Of a DNA stretch of 6,757 nt, positions 5,757 through 6,757 are shown piece after piece. Source of the stretch: an uncultured Eubacterium sp. Lineage in GTDB: Bacteria; Bacillota; Clostridia; Lachnospirales; Lachnospiraceae. Position 1 is the first letter of the stretch; every line of letters starts with the position of its first letter. The position numbers and the translations under genes are program-made. The DNA is taken from positions 1-6,757 of the forward strand of contig CABRZK010000141.1 in NCBI GenBank assembly GCA_902475415.1, read 5' to 3'. The notes under the pieces are model-generated. The model saw only the letters and a program-made list of their open reading frames with translations, searched no databases and was not told the origin of the DNA.

Positions 5757-6689
5757 ATGACAATTGTAACTACGATGTGCAAATTATTATTTGCGATGCT
5801 GATTGGATTTTATCTGTTCAAAAAGAATATCCTGACGAAGGAGGTAAATGCAAAACTGTCCAGTCTGATTGTTCAGATCACATGTCCGTGTATCATTCTG
5901 AACAGTCTGTCTACCGTATCACATGATGATACGGGAATGATTCTGAAATTGTTCCTGTCAGGTGTTGTAATGTATATTATTTTTCCGATTCTCGCGTGGA
6001 TCATTACAAAGATCATGCGTGTACCGGCACATTTACGCGGAACATATATGTGTATGCTGATTTTTTCCAATAACTCTTTCATGGGTTATCCGGTGGTACA
6101 GGCATTATATGGAGACAGTGCAATTTTCTATATCACGATTTTCAATATGCCGTTCAGTATTCTGTTTTTCTCACTGGGATTACATTTACTGAAAAAAGAT
6201 GCTGCCATTGAGTCCGGCAATTTTACAAAGGAAAAACTGAATTTCCGGAGTTTTATCAATAATGGAATTATTGCTTCGGTAGCATCACTGGTAATCTATT
6301 TTGCTAATATTCCGATGCCGGATATTTTCTATTCCTGCGTTGGATTTGTCGGAAATATCACTACACCGTTATCCATGATCATTATCGGTGCATCCATGGC
6401 GGCATCTTCACTGGGAGATATCAAAAAAGAGCGTGGCATCTGGCCGATGCTTCCAATCCGTCTGGTAGCTATGCCGATAATCGTATGGCTGTTCATGCAT
6501 CTGGTAACAAAGGATGTGACACTGATCAATATCTGTACCATCGGTGCGGGAATGCCGGTAGCTTCCCTGATCGCCATGGGAGCAGCACCGTATCCGCGGC
6601 AGAGTCAGTCGGCATCTATTGCGGTGGCTATTTCCACCATTGTGTCACTGGTGACGATACCGATTATGGCAATCTTGCTTGGTGCGTAA
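5757..6689 (+). CDS. AEC family (auxin efflux carrier/Mem_trans) membrane transporter
   Basis: A 310-residue, strongly hydrophobic protein with roughly ten membrane helices in two halves of about five, separated by a polar loop around residues 146-165. Family marks are NNSFMGYPV (105-113), ITTPLSMIIIGASMA (201-215) and GAGMPVASL (263-271). The proline and glycine breaks in these helices are typical of the fold. Bacterial relatives move small organic anions such as malate or malonate. The substrate here is not readable. The ATG at 5757 is preferred because GGGAG (5744-5748) lies 8 bases upstream. A GTG at 5742, five codons earlier, overlaps that ribosome site and is unlikely. The gene stands alone, divergent from mscL. 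No terminator is visible in the 68 bases after its stop. Confidence 0.92.
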   Translation: MTIVTTMCKLLFAMLIGFYLFKKNILTKEVNAKLSSLIVQITCPCIILNSLSTVSHDDTGMILKLFLSGVVMYIIFPILAWIITKIMRVPAHLRGTYMCMLIFSNNSFMGYPVVQALYGDSAIFYITIFNMPFSILFFSLGLHLLKKDAAIESGNFTKEKLNFRSFINNGIIASVASLVIYFANIPMPDIFYSCVGFVGNITTPLSMIIIGASMAASSLGDIKKERGIWPMLPIRLVAMPIIVWLFMHLVTKDVTLINICTIGAGMPVASLIAMGAAPYPRQSQSASIAVAISTIVSLVTIPIMAILLGA

Positions 6690-6757
6690 ATCATTTTTTG
6701 AAGTTAAATTTAATATTATGAAGACGAAATCGGAGTATCTTTCCTCAAACGCTAAAC

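Noticed and set aside
6718..6757. A plus-strand ATG frame (MKTKSEYLSSNAK) running to the window end after the transporter gene
   Set aside because: No ribosome binding site precedes it and 13 codons are too few to judge.

Overview
The window looks like chromosomal DNA from a low-GC Gram-positive anaerobe of the class Clostridia, most likely family Lachnospiraceae. This is inferred from gene content and protein style: a fused MobA-MobB protein, an MscL with a C-terminal zinc ribbon, a butyrate kinase relic, a PD-(D/E)XK (Rpn-type) protein common in gut Clostridia, and strong AAGGAG-type ribosome binding sites. No rRNA, tRNA, CRISPR array or complete insertion sequence was seen.

Layout. Positions 63-1211 (minus) encode a MobA-MobB fusion for the guanine-dinucleotide form of molybdenum cofactor. 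A roughly 420-base AT-rich gap with several short palindromes follows. Positions 1634-2566 (plus) encode a PD-(D/E)XK nuclease-like protein of the Rpn/putative transposase group, visibly AT-richer than its neighbours. A Nudix hydrolase (2601-3056, plus) follows after 34 bases. Directly behind it lies a C-terminal fragment of butyrate kinase (3104-3391, plus), whose first three quarters are missing. A perfect 16-bp hairpin with T-tracts on both sides (3449-3493) ends transcription for both strands.

Next come two minus-strand genes: an intracellular single-chain GH13 alpha-amylase-type glycosidase (3525-4835) and the mechanosensitive channel MscL (5006-5473). A 15-bp perfect inverted repeat (4878-4936) separates them. 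Divergent from mscL is an AEC-family membrane transporter (5757-6689, plus). The last 68 bases hold nothing that can be assigned.

The genes do not form one pathway. They are mostly single-gene units: cofactor maturation, maltodextrin hydrolysis, osmotic safety valve, and organic-anion transport. Between mobAB and the amylase gene, the AT-rich Rpn gene, the Nudix gene and the truncated butyrate kinase suggest a site of past insertion and deletion. No clearly new biological system is visible. The items most worth a second look are the butyrate kinase relic, the MscL zinc ribbon, and the inverted repeats at 4878-4936 and 5499-5528.
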